From: Tenacibaculum sp. 190130A14a
GTDB taxonomy: Bacteria; Bacteroidota; Bacteroidia; Flavobacteriales; Flavobacteriaceae
DNA length: 64,000 nucleotides
Assembly (NCBI RefSeq): GCF_964048965.1
Contig: NZ_OZ040189.1
Span: 2,542,001-2,606,000, forward strand
Reading direction: 5' to 3'
Shown here: one piece after another, positions 17,159-26,487 of the stretch
Layout: each line of letters begins with the position of its first letter
How positions within the stretch are numbered: the first letter of the stretch is position 1
Translations under genes and position numbers: made by a program
Notes under the pieces: model-generated
Told to the model about the DNA's origin: nothing
Seen by the model: only the letters and a program-made list of their open reading frames with translations
Database searches by the model: none

Positions 17159-18348
17159 GTCAACAAAAAATTGAGATTTTAGAAAAAGCTTTAAAACGCG
17201 AACGATTGGCTCGGAAGGCAGCAGAAAGAATTCTGGAAGAAAAATCTTTAGAGCTCTATCAAACCAACCAAAACCTTTCCAAGGTTTTAAATGCAAAAGA
17301 AATAGAGTTAGAAAGTCTCTTTGAAACTATTGTAGACCCATATATCTTAATGGATTTGTATGGAAATGTTTTAAAAATGAATAATGCTTCTATTGAGTTT
17401 TTTGGCTACGATATTGATGAAAACTCTTTCAATGTATTATCTACTCTTCATAAAGAAGATTATGAGTATGCCATGCAATCCTTTAGAAAATTATTGAAAG
17501 AAGGAAGTTTTAAAAATTTCAAGGCTCGAGTTTATAATAAAAAACGTGAGTTAAAATGGATAGAAATTAACTCTAGTATTGTATATGATGATGATCATAA
17601 TCCCACTTTTGCACAAGGTATTATTAGAGATATTTCTGATGAACTAGAGGTTCAAAAAGAACGAGAGGAATTGCTTAAGAGCTTAACCATTAGTAATAAA
17701 GAATTAAAAGATTTTGCACATGTAGTATCGCATGACTTAAAATCACCTTTACGTAGTATGAATGCTCTTGTGACTTGGTTAAAAGAAGATTGTGAAGAAT
17801 TTGCGAATAAAGAAATTAAACAAAACTTTGATCATTTGTTTCGAAAGATAGATAAGATGGATCATCTTATTAGTGGAATTTTAAAATATGCAAGTGTAGA
17901 TAAAGTTGATGCAAAAAAACAGAAAACTGATTTAGCCGTAGTAGTTCAAGAAATTATTGACACTATTCATATTCCTGAACATATTGAGGTAAAAGTTTCT
18001 GAAGAACTACCTGTTATCAATGGAGATAAGTTTCGATTGCATCAATTATTTCAAAATCTCATTAGTAATGCAGTAAAATACAGTAAACCAGAAAAGGGAC
18101 TTATTGAAATTGATTGTGAAGAGATGAGTAAAAAATGGAAATTTAGTATAAAAGATAACGGAATTGGAATTGAAAAAAAATATCATCGAAAGATTTTTGA
18201 TATTTTTCAAACCTTAGATGACAGGCAAAATTCTACAGGAGTTGGTTTGTCAATTGTAAAGAAGATTTTAGCAATTTATGACGGAAGAATTTGGTTAGAA
18301 TCTGAATATGGTAAAGGAACAGCCTTTCATTTTACATTGCCTAAATAA
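17155..18348 (+). CDS. H-NOX-associated PAS histidine kinase
   Basis: Soluble kinase, 397 aa. A coiled coil rich in Glu/Lys/Arg (residues 5-55) is followed by a PAS domain (55-165), the H-box FAHVVSHDLKSPL (His193), the N-box NLISNAVKYS, the G1 box DNGIGIE and the G2 box STGVGLS. No membrane segment, so it senses through H-NOX in the cytoplasm. The N-terminal coiled coil (EKALKRERLARKAAERI) matches what is seen in kinases paired with H-NOX. Overlaps H-NOX by 4 bases; HPt follows after 1 base. Confidence 0.92.
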   Translation: MSQQKIEILEKALKRERLARKAAERILEEKSLELYQTNQNLSKVLNAKEIELESLFETIVDPYILMDLYGNVLKMNNASIEFFGYDIDENSFNVLSTLHKEDYEYAMQSFRKLLKEGSFKNFKARVYNKKRELKWIEINSSIVYDDDHNPTFAQGIIRDISDELEVQKEREELLKSLTISNKELKDFAHVVSHDLKSPLRSMNALVTWLKEDCEEFANKEIKQNFDHLFRKIDKMDHLISGILKYASVDKVDAKKQKTDLAVVVQEIIDTIHIPEHIEVKVSEELPVINGDKFRLHQLFQNLISNAVKYSKPEKGLIEIDCEEMSKKWKFSIKDNGIGIEKKYHRKIFDIFQTLDDRQNSTGVGLSIVKKILAIYDGRIWLESEYGKGTAFHFTLPK

Positions 18349-18349
18349 G

Positions 18350-18670
18350 ATGGTACAACCTAATTTAACATACATACAAGAATTAGCAGACGGGGATAAA
18401 GCTTTTGAACAACAGCTGTTAGCGGTTATTCAAAAAGAATTTCCTGAAGAGAAAAGAACCTACTTTCAGTTACTAGAAGAAAAAAAATATGAAGATTTAG
18501 CACAACTTGTGCATAAAGTAAAGCATAAATTTACTATTTTAGGACTAGAGGAAGAGACTAAGTTAGCTTCTGATTTTGAAGAAGATATCAAAACACAGAA
18601 TTTTGATTTACAAAAAAAATTCGAAGCTGTTTTAAACGCAATTAGTGACTTTTTAACAACAACTTATTAA
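18350..18670 (+). CDS. HPt phosphotransfer protein
   Basis: 106 aa from ATG 18350, one base after the kinase stop (the longer frame from 18308 runs inside the kinase and is not used). Four-helix phosphotransfer domain with His55 in QLVHKVKHKF as the likely phosphoacceptor. It sits between the kinase and a LytTR regulator, giving a full relay: kinase to CheY-like or LytTR receiver through HPt. Confidence 0.85.
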   Translation: MVQPNLTYIQELADGDKAFEQQLLAVIQKEFPEEKRTYFQLLEEKKYEDLAQLVHKVKHKFTILGLEEETKLASDFEEDIKTQNFDLQKKFEAVLNAISDFLTTTY

Positions 18671-18682
18671 CCCCCAGGAACT

Positions 18683-19399
18683 ATGAAAAAAAGATGTTTG
18701 ATTATTGACGACGATTCAACTGCAAGATTAATTATAAATAAACTATGCGCTGAATTCAACGAACTAGAGGTTATCGAAGAATTTTCTAATGCTATTGATG
18801 CCATTAAATTTTTAAATACAGAAAGTAATATTGATGTGATATTCTTAGATATTCACATGCCAACTTTTTCTGGGTTTGACTTTATCAAAACCCTTAAACA
18901 TCCACCACAAATTGTGCTCACAACATCTGACAAAAATTTTGCCTTAGATGCTTTTGAATATGATTGTGTAGTAGACTATTTAGTTAAGCCAATTACCAAA
19001 GAACGTTTTCAAAAAGCCCTTACAAAACTAGAGAAAGTGAGTTTAAACGGTAGTACTGAAAATACTACTACTAGCGCTGAAAGTACAAACAACGATTTAT
19101 ATGTGAATATAGATAGAAGATTGGTCAAAATTAATATCCCAGATATTTATGTAATTGAAGCAAAAGGTGATTATGTTCGTATTAAAACAGAATCGCAGAA
19201 CCATATTGTACACTCTACTTTAAAAAAGGTTGAAGAAAAGTTACCTAAAACAACTTTCCTAAAAGTACATCGCTCTTATATTATCAATACGCAGAAAATT
19301 GTGGATATTGAAGACAACAGTGTGCTGATAAAACAAGACATTATTCCTGTGAGTAGGGCTAATAAAGGTGAATTAATAAAGCGTCTAAATTTACTTTAA
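18683..19399 (+). CDS. LytTR response regulator (phosphorelay output)
   Basis: 238 aa. Receiver with acidic D9-D10-D11 and phosphoacceptor Asp56 in FLDIHMP, Lys in LVKPITK; Ser/Thr/Asn linker about 122-137; LytTR DNA-binding domain about 140-238 (VIEAKGDYVRIK, FLKVHRSYIIN). It closes the H-NOX operon, 12 bases after HPt, and is the only DNA-binding output in it. The export and polymer genes immediately downstream are the obvious candidate targets. Confidence 0.9.
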   Translation: MKKRCLIIDDDSTARLIINKLCAEFNELEVIEEFSNAIDAIKFLNTESNIDVIFLDIHMPTFSGFDFIKTLKHPPQIVLTTSDKNFALDAFEYDCVVDYLVKPITKERFQKALTKLEKVSLNGSTENTTTSAESTNNDLYVNIDRRLVKINIPDIYVIEAKGDYVRIKTESQNHIVHSTLKKVEEKLPKTTFLKVHRSYIINTQKIVDIEDNSVLIKQDIIPVSRANKGELIKRLNLL

Positions 19400-19487
19400 C
19401 GTTGTTTAAACTCCATTCGTCTTTAATAACAACTCCATTAAACGATTAAACACGGTCTAAAGGCTTTATACAAGCTACTTTAGACTT

Positions 19488-21014
19488 GTGAAATTGTTAA
19501 CAAGACATATTATTTTTCAGCTGTTTTTAGTTGGATGCCTTCAGGCACAAGTATCTGACACCTTGCTTAGATATGCAGATGAACTGCACCAAAAAACTTC
19601 AAAAGAACAGCAATTTCCAGCTACTAATTACCTAGCTGAATTTCCTTTTAACTTTTATATAAAGAAAAAAAGTTTAGTGAATGATTATAAAATCAAGCTA
19701 AAAGAATTAGAATCTAAACAATTCTTACAAGATATTGGTTTAGTTTTCAAAGCAAGTACCAACTACAACTTTAGAGATGCTTTTGATGAAGAGCAAAATT
19801 CTTTTAATAAATTTAGATTTAGAACCGAATTAGAATGGAACATTTTAAAAAACGGTTTTACACATAACCGTACCAAAGCACTTCAAAAACTAAATGAAGC
19901 CGAACATTTAAAACTTCAAAATAATCGTGTTAAAAAACAACTTTGGAGACGTCAGTTTAGAATAGACTACAGTTATATTGCCAATAAAGAAGCACTTCTG
20001 TTATTCAATTCCTTCTTAAACTTTGAAAATAATTATTTTGATTTTCTGAATAAGTTATATGTACAGAGCCTTATAAAAAGAGAGCGTCTTATTGAAGTTG
20101 GTAATCAAATTCATATATTAAAGAATCAACTTATCCATATACAAAAGAAAAATACACTTTTAAAGGATAGCATTTCTAACAATGCTCTTCTTATTGAGAA
20201 GCTTCCTATTTTTAAAATACGCATTGATAGTATGTACTTATCTGCACAAGCGTATAATAATGACTTTTTACAAGAAAATATTAAGCTAAACCATAGGGCA
20301 ATTAATGACTTAAACTTATCGTTCTATATAAATCAAAACTTCAATCATTCTTTAACAAGAAATCAATATTTCCCCGCTGTAGGAATTCGTTTTAAAGCTC
20401 CCATACGTTTTAATAAAAGACAACAAATTGTAAAAACAAAGCTTCAACTATTAGCCGCTCAAGAACGAAATAAAAATGTAGGACAATACAACAGACTCAT
20501 TACACATATGAATTCTTACAATGAAATTATCAAAGATTTACAAAACCAATATAAAAACTGGAAGGTAGTTGAAGAACGTATTCGTGTTTTTGAATTGTTA
20601 AAAGAAGAATATGATAACTTTAAAACGGGGCTACTTATTCTAGAGCTTACAGAAGAGAAATTTAAAATTTTAGAAAACTGTATTCAATTAAGACGGCAAT
20701 TATGTACTGCATTAGCACAACTTTTTGAATTGTATCCAAAAGAAAATTTACACGAGATTTTAGTTCCGTATTCTTTTGAAGAAAATAATCAACAACAACC
20801 TATACTCTTTACTCAAAGCGATCAACACAATCTTGATTTTCAATATGAGTTTATAAAGACACAACAACAATTTTATATTCATGTATTAAAACAAGATACA
20901 GAGATTCAATTGTATTTAAGGAGTAAAAAAATAGCCTTTAAAATTGTAAACAAGGCATACATAAAAACTATAGAACAAGTAATTAATAAAGAACTTAAAC
21001 AATTAGCCTTATGA
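19488..21014 (+). CDS. TolC-like outer-membrane efflux protein (probable)
   Basis: 508 aa starting at a GTG (19488), with a signal peptide MKLLTRHIIFQLFLVG...QAQ. The body is dominated by long amphipathic helices (about 120-260 and 300-420) typical of TolC-like or other coiled-coil outer-membrane factors, with an FKTGLLILELTEEKF segment near residue 385 like the TolC hairpin turn. It overlaps by 4 bases the gene for a HlyD-type adaptor, which supports an export role. Sequence similarity to classical TolC is not obvious by eye, so family assignment rests partly on context. Confidence 0.6.
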   Translation: MKLLTRHIIFQLFLVGCLQAQVSDTLLRYADELHQKTSKEQQFPATNYLAEFPFNFYIKKKSLVNDYKIKLKELESKQFLQDIGLVFKASTNYNFRDAFDEEQNSFNKFRFRTELEWNILKNGFTHNRTKALQKLNEAEHLKLQNNRVKKQLWRRQFRIDYSYIANKEALLLFNSFLNFENNYFDFLNKLYVQSLIKRERLIEVGNQIHILKNQLIHIQKKNTLLKDSISNNALLIEKLPIFKIRIDSMYLSAQAYNNDFLQENIKLNHRAINDLNLSFYINQNFNHSLTRNQYFPAVGIRFKAPIRFNKRQQIVKTKLQLLAAQERNKNVGQYNRLITHMNSYNEIIKDLQNQYKNWKVVEERIRVFELLKEEYDNFKTGLLILELTEEKFKILENCIQLRRQLCTALAQLFELYPKENLHEILVPYSFEENNQQQPILFTQSDQHNLDFQYEFIKTQQQFYIHVLKQDTEIQLYLRSKKIAFKIVNKAYIKTIEQVINKELKQLAL

Positions 21015-22030
21015 AAAAATTTACATACACAAAAGGAAAGGCTGTTATTAGAACCTTAAAAGAGCCTAAGATAAAAAAGAAGAAGCTCAACTTTGATCGA
21101 ATCATTTATTTTTTGATTCTCATCGGCTTATTCTTTTGGCTAGTTAGTTTTGCCTATAAAAAAACAAAGTGGATTTACGGAAACGGACAAATGTTAATGG
21201 AAAAAGTTGATGTTAACTTTACCAATGATATTCGCGTCAAAGAAATTTTTATAAATGAAGGGCAAATAGTTGAAATAGGAGATTCTTTATTCAACTATTT
21301 TCAAAATGATTTTGATAGCGATGCTTCCATTGTGCTTAAAAACTTTGATAAAAAAGAGCGAATCAACGATAACTTACAAGAAATTTTAAGAGATTTATAC
21401 TTAAAAGGTATCCAACTAAAACACTTGAAAGAACAATTAGCAATTCTTATTGAAAGAGAACAACAGGTTACCAAATTAGTATTACTTGATGTGTATACTA
21501 AAACAAAACTGGATGAAATTGTCATGCAAAAACTACAGTTACAATCGAAAATAAAACTCTTACAAAGTGAAATATATCTATTATCATTACAAAAGAAGCA
21601 AATAGCAAACAATTCAAACACTTCTTATGGAGGTAATAATAACTACCAAAACACCTACATTTCACCTATTAAAGGAGTTATTGGTCAAATTTTAAAAAAT
21701 AGTGAGGAGTCTTGTTACAAAACAGAAAATGTAATGACTATTCACAATGAAGAGAAAGTTTTTATTAAAGCTTACTTTAACTTGAAAGACATTGCAAAGG
21801 TTAAAGAAGGTAATATGGTATATGTGGAGTTTCCAGATAAAAGTTTATCTAAAGGAATCATAAACAGACTATATATTTCTACCTACAAAGCACCTACCGA
21901 ATTTCAAAAGAAATACGAACCTACTGAACGAAATATTTTAGCTGAAATAACTCCAATGAACAAGGATGAAATTCCAGCATGGGGTACCTATTATAAATTG
22001 AATTTAAAAGTCAAAGTTCCTAAATATTAG
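21011..22030 (+). CDS. HlyD-type membrane fusion protein
   Basis: 339 aa. One N-terminal transmembrane segment (about residues 33-52) follows a basic cytoplasmic stretch. The periplasmic part begins with a lipoyl-like half (VKEIFINEGQIVEIGDSLF), a coiled-coil hairpin (about 110-205), the second lipoyl half (YISPIKGVIGQIL) and a beta-barrel domain (FIKAYFNLKDIAKVKEGNMVYVEF). This is the adaptor fold of tripartite exporters; similar adaptors (Alg44 type) act with polysaccharide synthases. No inner-membrane ABC or MFS partner is adjacent, so it may serve the polymer synthase encoded 3 kb downstream. Followed by a strong terminator. Confidence 0.75.
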   Translation: MKKFTYTKGKAVIRTLKEPKIKKKKLNFDRIIYFLILIGLFFWLVSFAYKKTKWIYGNGQMLMEKVDVNFTNDIRVKEIFINEGQIVEIGDSLFNYFQNDFDSDASIVLKNFDKKERINDNLQEILRDLYLKGIQLKHLKEQLAILIEREQQVTKLVLLDVYTKTKLDEIVMQKLQLQSKIKLLQSEIYLLSLQKKQIANNSNTSYGGNNNYQNTYISPIKGVIGQILKNSEESCYKTENVMTIHNEEKVFIKAYFNLKDIAKVKEGNMVYVEFPDKSLSKGIINRLYISTYKAPTEFQKKYEPTERNILAEITPMNKDEIPAWGTYYKLNLKVKVPKY

Positions 22031-22052
22031 ATCAAATTTACTCTATTCAAAT

Positions 22053-22085
22053 AAGCCCTAAGTACTATGTTTAGGGCTTTTTTTA
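22053..22085 (+). terminator. Rho-independent terminator
   Basis: Stem AAGCCCTAA/TTAGGGCTT (22053-22061 with 22071-22079) followed by TTTTTT. Separates the adaptor gene from the sugar dehydrogenase gene. Confidence 0.88.
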
Positions 22086-22221
22086 TGCTAAAATCCGTTT
22101 ATCTAGTAAAAACTACCATTCATCTTTATTGACTTGTTAGACGACTAATAAAACGAAAGAAAACTAGCATTACTTCCTAATTTAGAGATATAATAAAAGT
22201 ATAACCCTAAACCGATGCGTT

Positions 22222-23589
22222 ATGAGTACCGTTAGAAAATTTAAAAAAGATAATTTAAAAACAAATAAGTTTCCAAAATTAGCATACAAGAAAAATCAGT
22301 TATTCAATAATTTAAAAAGTAAAAAAGAGAATATTGCTGTAGTAGGATTAGGATATGTAGGATTACCATTAGCTGTTCACATGGCTGCTAAATTTAAAGT
22401 AATCGGGTTCGATGTAAATTCAGAAAAAATAATGCAATTAATGCAACATAAAGATCCTTGTAATGAGCTTAGCAGTGCTGAGTTCGAAAATAAAGACATC
22501 GCTTTTACTGTAGACGAAAATATTTTAAAAGACGCGAAGTTTTACATTGTTGCGGTTCCTACTCCAATAAACGAGTTAAAGAAGCCTAATTTAACTCCTT
22601 TAAAATCTGCTACTGCAACGATTGCTAAACATTTAAAAAAGGGAGACTGTGTAGTATTTGAATCAACAGTATTTCCTGGATGTACAGAAGAAGTTTGTGT
22701 ACCTATTTTAGAACGCATTTCTCGATTAAAGTTTAACGAAGATTTCACTGTTGGTTACTCTCCTGAGAGAATTAATCCAGGAGATACTCAACATACCTTC
22801 ACAAAAATTAAGAAGATTGTTTCTGGTAGCAATGAAGAAACTTTAGATTTAGTTGCTAAAGTTTATGAATCTGTAGTTGAAGCAGGAGTTCATAAAGCTC
22901 CAGCCATTAAAGTTGCTGAGTCTGCTAAAGTAGTTGAAAACATTCAACGTGATGTAAACATTGGATTAATGAATGAGCTTTCTCAAATTTTTGGAGTTTT
23001 AGACGTTAATACCAAAGATGTACTAGCCGCTGCAGGAACTAAATGGAACTTCCACAATTACTATCCTGGCCTAGTTGGAGGACATTGTATTGGTGTAGAT
23101 CCATATTATTTAATTGAAAAAGCAAAGGAAAATAGATATACTCCTAAATTATTGGAGCAAGTAAGAGAAGTAAACGAAGGAATGATCAATCATATCGTAT
23201 TACAACTAGAAAGAAAGTTATACTCTAAAAGATTCTTAAAAAAGAAGACTTCTGTTTTAGTAAAAGGAATCACTTTTAAAGAAAATGTAAACGACATTAG
23301 AAACTCAAAAGCAGCAGAATTATGTGTAGAATTAGAAAGAAGAGGTTATAGTGTTGTAGTACAAGATTGTATGGCCAATCCTAAAGAAGTAAAAAGACGT
23401 TACGGATTAGAAATGGTAAGCGATACTACTGAAGAATTTGATGCAATCATATTAGCAGTAGATCATGAAGAATATAAAGACTTGGCTTACTATGATCATT
23501 TAAAAAACGGTAATACTAACACCCTTATTTTCGATATTAAAGGAAATAAAAAAGAGCGTTTTCCAAAAGATATTTATATGTCTTTATAA
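22222..23589 (+). CDS. UDP-sugar 6-dehydrogenase (UDP-GalNAc/GlcNAc type)
   Basis: 455 aa. NAD-binding GLGYVG (42-47) near the N-terminus, catalytic Cys289 in LVGGHCIGVDPYYL and the central-domain motif KVVENIQRDVNIGL identify a nucleotide-sugar dehydrogenase of the WbpA/TviB group, which oxidises UDP-N-acetylhexosamine to the uronic acid. An extra ~35-residue basic N-terminus precedes the Rossmann domain. In context it would supply an acidic amino-sugar precursor to the adjacent polymer synthase. Starts its own unit after the terminator at 22053-22085. Confidence 0.92.
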   Translation: MSTVRKFKKDNLKTNKFPKLAYKKNQLFNNLKSKKENIAVVGLGYVGLPLAVHMAAKFKVIGFDVNSEKIMQLMQHKDPCNELSSAEFENKDIAFTVDENILKDAKFYIVAVPTPINELKKPNLTPLKSATATIAKHLKKGDCVVFESTVFPGCTEEVCVPILERISRLKFNEDFTVGYSPERINPGDTQHTFTKIKKIVSGSNEETLDLVAKVYESVVEAGVHKAPAIKVAESAKVVENIQRDVNIGLMNELSQIFGVLDVNTKDVLAAAGTKWNFHNYYPGLVGGHCIGVDPYYLIEKAKENRYTPKLLEQVREVNEGMINHIVLQLERKLYSKRFLKKKTSVLVKGITFKENVNDIRNSKAAELCVELERRGYSVVVQDCMANPKEVKRRYGLEMVSDTTEEFDAIILAVDHEEYKDLAYYDHLKNGNTNTLIFDIKGNKKERFPKDIYMSL

Positions 23590-23615
23590 TTACACAATAA
23601 CAAAAAATTAGGGCA

Positions 23616-24989
23616 ATGTTGAATTTAGTAAAATATAATAATAATTCTAGAAAGATTCATATTGAGGGATACTCGTTGCTCATTGTGGCTCACGCCAACG
23701 AGCTTAAAAATGAGCAGCTAGAATACCTTGACGGATTTATTATTGATACGGAATCAGTAGCTTTTGCTAAAGACATCATTTATCAAATAAGAACCAACAA
23801 TGATTTGAAAATTGCTTTACTTCCAATATTTGTTAGTGCTATTCATAAGTTACCTAAAAACGTAGAAATTCATACAGATGGACCCGTAGCAATCGACTTA
23901 ATAGGTTCATATGTTCAACGAATTGCAACCATTTCAAAAAAAATAAATAAGCTTCAAATTCCACAAAAAGCTACTCACGAAGAATTCTTAAACTATAAAG
24001 TTTTAGCCTATAGTTACACAAGAAATTTGGTTATTACCCCAATTACCTCAAGACATAGTTTAATAGGATATGAATTTCCATTTATCTCTTTACTTTTTAA
24101 AGAGCATGAAATGATATCTTTATTAAAGACTTTTGAAAAGTTAGTACAAGAAAAGCTCCTTTCTTTTACGCTTCAAGATCTTGTACACCTTTGTAAAAGT
24201 TGTTCAGGTAGCTACATCAACTTCAGAGAATGTTGTCCGAAATGCGATTCTATTGATATCAAAGCACACGATATGGTTCACCATTTTGTTTGTGCTCATG
24301 TTGCTCCTGAAAAAGATTTTAAAATAGATGATGGATTAGAATGTCCTAAATGTGATAAACGTTTACGTCATATAGGAATAGATTACGACAAGCCATCAAC
24401 TATTTACTCTTGCAATACTTGCAATCATGAATTTCAAAATAGCAGCATGAAAGGTTTATGCATTGATTGCTCAACAGAACATGAGCTAGATGAGCTACTA
24501 GAAAAAACTATAGGTAATTACTCATTAACTCAAAAAGGAGAAAATGAAGTTTTAAAACTTCAAAAAAATACAGAAAATAAAGTTTCGGATGCTATTGGAA
24601 ACCTCAGTTTACCGCTATTTAAAATTCTCTTAAAACAAGAAATTCAACGAATAAAAACAACAGATTGTTCTAGTTATATGGTAACAATTAATGTAAAAAA
24701 TAAGCGATTGCAACTCCTAAATTCAGATGTTAAAAATGAACTTACCAAGGAAATTCACAACATCATAAAGTCCTACTTAAAAGATGCAGATATGTTAGCT
24801 TCAAAAAGTTATGATTGTCATTACTTACTGCTTCCTGAAACAAAGGAGCATCAACTTACTCGATTGAAAAACATTCAGTACAACCTTAATAAATTACTAA
24901 GTGACAACATGCAAGAGGCTTGCAATGAAATTGAAATTCATTACGAAAAAATAACCACAGAAAAAGCAATTCATGAATACCTAATCTAA
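23616..24989 (+). CDS. TackOD1-like zinc-ribbon protein with degenerate GGDEF-like C-terminus
   Basis: 457 aa, soluble. Residues 15-115 look like a divergent receiver-like domain (LLIVAHANELKN, DGFIIDTES, IALLPIFVS, IGSYVQRI). Residues ~130-320 match the pattern of TackOD1, a zinc-binding output domain: Cys pairs at 193/196, 207/210, 243/246, 266/269 and 282/285, the HHFVCAHVAPE segment (221-231) and LRHIGIDYDKPS (250-261), ending with YSLTQKG. Residues ~340-457 resemble a GGDEF/cyclase fold without the GGDEF motif. Family name from memory, moderate certainty. Its stop overlaps the glycosyltransferase start by one base, so it probably controls or assists that enzyme. Confidence 0.7.
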   Translation: MLNLVKYNNNSRKIHIEGYSLLIVAHANELKNEQLEYLDGFIIDTESVAFAKDIIYQIRTNNDLKIALLPIFVSAIHKLPKNVEIHTDGPVAIDLIGSYVQRIATISKKINKLQIPQKATHEEFLNYKVLAYSYTRNLVITPITSRHSLIGYEFPFISLLFKEHEMISLLKTFEKLVQEKLLSFTLQDLVHLCKSCSGSYINFRECCPKCDSIDIKAHDMVHHFVCAHVAPEKDFKIDDGLECPKCDKRLRHIGIDYDKPSTIYSCNTCNHEFQNSSMKGLCIDCSTEHELDELLEKTIGNYSLTQKGENEVLKLQKNTENKVSDAIGNLSLPLFKILLKQEIQRIKTTDCSSYMVTINVKNKRLQLLNSDVKNELTKEIHNIIKSYLKDADMLASKSYDCHYLLLPETKEHQLTRLKNIQYNLNKLLSDNMQEACNEIEIHYEKITTEKAIHEYLI

Positions 24990-26308
24990 TGATATTAAGC
25001 ATACATAACTTATTACCAGAATACGTTAACTACTGGTTTGTTGTTGGATTCAACAAATTCTTAAGAGTGTTTTGGTATTTTGTTATTTTCGAATTCACCC
25101 GCTATATTATAATCGATTATGTAATTGCCTTCATTTTTTCGTTAACTCAAAAAAGTAGAAATCAAAAATTTAAAGAAGCTAGACAAAAACTTTTTACTGA
25201 AAACCCTTTTGTTTCTGTAATAATTCCAGGAAAAAATGAAGGAAAACATTTATATAAACTTACCAAATCTCTAGCCGAACAAACCTTTAAGAATTTTGAA
25301 TTGATTATTGTTGATGATGGTTCAGATGATGACACTCCTATTATTGGTAAAAATCTAGAAAAACTAGGACTTATAGATATGTTTATAAGAAACGAAATGC
25401 GTGGTGGAAAAGCTTCTGCCGCCAATTTAGCTTTGCGCTATAGCAAAGGTAAATATATCGTTCATTTAGATGCCGATTGTTCTTTTGATTCAGACGCTAT
25501 TGAACAAGTATTAATTCCATTTTTCTTAGATGATAAAATAGGTGCTGTTGGCGGCAATGTAAAAGTGCGTAATTATAGAGACAGCCTTTGTGCAAAATTT
25601 CAGGCAATTGAATACCTAAAAACAGTTTCTGTTGGTAGAATAGTTACTTCATACCTTGGAATATATAAAATTATTTCAGGAGCCTTTGGTGCCTTTAGAA
25701 AAGATGTGATTGATAGTATTGGTGGATGGGATATTGGACCTGGACTAGACGGAGACATTACCGTAAAAATTAGAAAATCTGGTTATAAAATCTACTTTCA
25801 ACCCAAAGCTATTTGTTTAACGAATGCTCCTTCTAAATTTAAAGTATTAACCAAACAGCGCTTGCGCTGGGACAAATCAATTATTAGATTTAGAGTTCGA
25901 AAACACAAAGACGTGTACTTCCCAAATGCAAACTTTAACTGGCTAAATTTCTTTTCTTTAACTGAAAATGTTTTCTATAATGTAGTCTTAGACATTTTAT
26001 GGTGGATATACATTATTGATATTATAGTGAATTATACAAGTCAGCTAAAATTTGTGATTCCGATGAATTTCACCTTGTATTTTGTCATGTCATATGTACA
26101 AATGTTTAGCATGTATATTTTTTCTGAAAGAAGAAAAGAAGAACTATACTTATGGCCATATGTATCATTAATGACTTTATATACCGGGACTTATTTAAGA
26201 ATCATAAGAACCGTTGCATATTATAAAGAGTTTTTCTTCAAACGTTCTTTTGATGATCCTTGGAATCCGTATAAATCTTCTATACAAGCTAAAAGAGCTG
26301 GTTTATAA
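24989..26308 (+). CDS. Processive family 2 glycosyltransferase (polysaccharide synthase)
   Basis: 439 aa inner-membrane enzyme of the hyaluronan/PNAG/cellulose-synthase type. Membrane segments lie near residues 28-52 and in the last third (three or four). Catalytic motifs: IIVDDGSDDDT (106-116), LDADCSFDSDA with the DxD at 161-163, GPGLDGDIT (acceptor Asp) and QRLRW near residue 290, the Q-x-x-R-W motif of processive enzymes. With the dehydrogenase and adaptor upstream, it most likely polymerises a uronic-acid-containing exopolysaccharide; the sugar is not determinable from sequence. Confidence 0.92.
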   Translation: MILSIHNLLPEYVNYWFVVGFNKFLRVFWYFVIFEFTRYIIIDYVIAFIFSLTQKSRNQKFKEARQKLFTENPFVSVIIPGKNEGKHLYKLTKSLAEQTFKNFELIIVDDGSDDDTPIIGKNLEKLGLIDMFIRNEMRGGKASAANLALRYSKGKYIVHLDADCSFDSDAIEQVLIPFFLDDKIGAVGGNVKVRNYRDSLCAKFQAIEYLKTVSVGRIVTSYLGIYKIISGAFGAFRKDVIDSIGGWDIGPGLDGDITVKIRKSGYKIYFQPKAICLTNAPSKFKVLTKQRLRWDKSIIRFRVRKHKDVYFPNANFNWLNFFSLTENVFYNVVLDILWWIYIIDIIVNYTSQLKFVIPMNFTLYFVMSYVQMFSMYIFSERRKEELYLWPYVSLMTLYTGTYLRIIRTVAYYKEFFFKRSFDDPWNPYKSSIQAKRAGL

Positions 26309-26487
26309 AAACCAACACTTTACCGACAATAAATTACATTTCAACGAAATAGGCATTAAACAGCTTTACTTTCCTATTAATTTCACTGAAAAAACCAATC
26401 CTTCTATAGATTTCCTAAGTGCTATCTGAGGTTTCACAAAAATGTGAATAACAAGTAAAGAAAGTAATCAACCTAAAATCAAACAGT

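Noticed and set aside
18308..18349. N-terminal extension of the HPt protein
   Set aside because: It lies within the end of the kinase gene; the ATG at 18350 follows the kinase stop by one base and fits the HPt domain.
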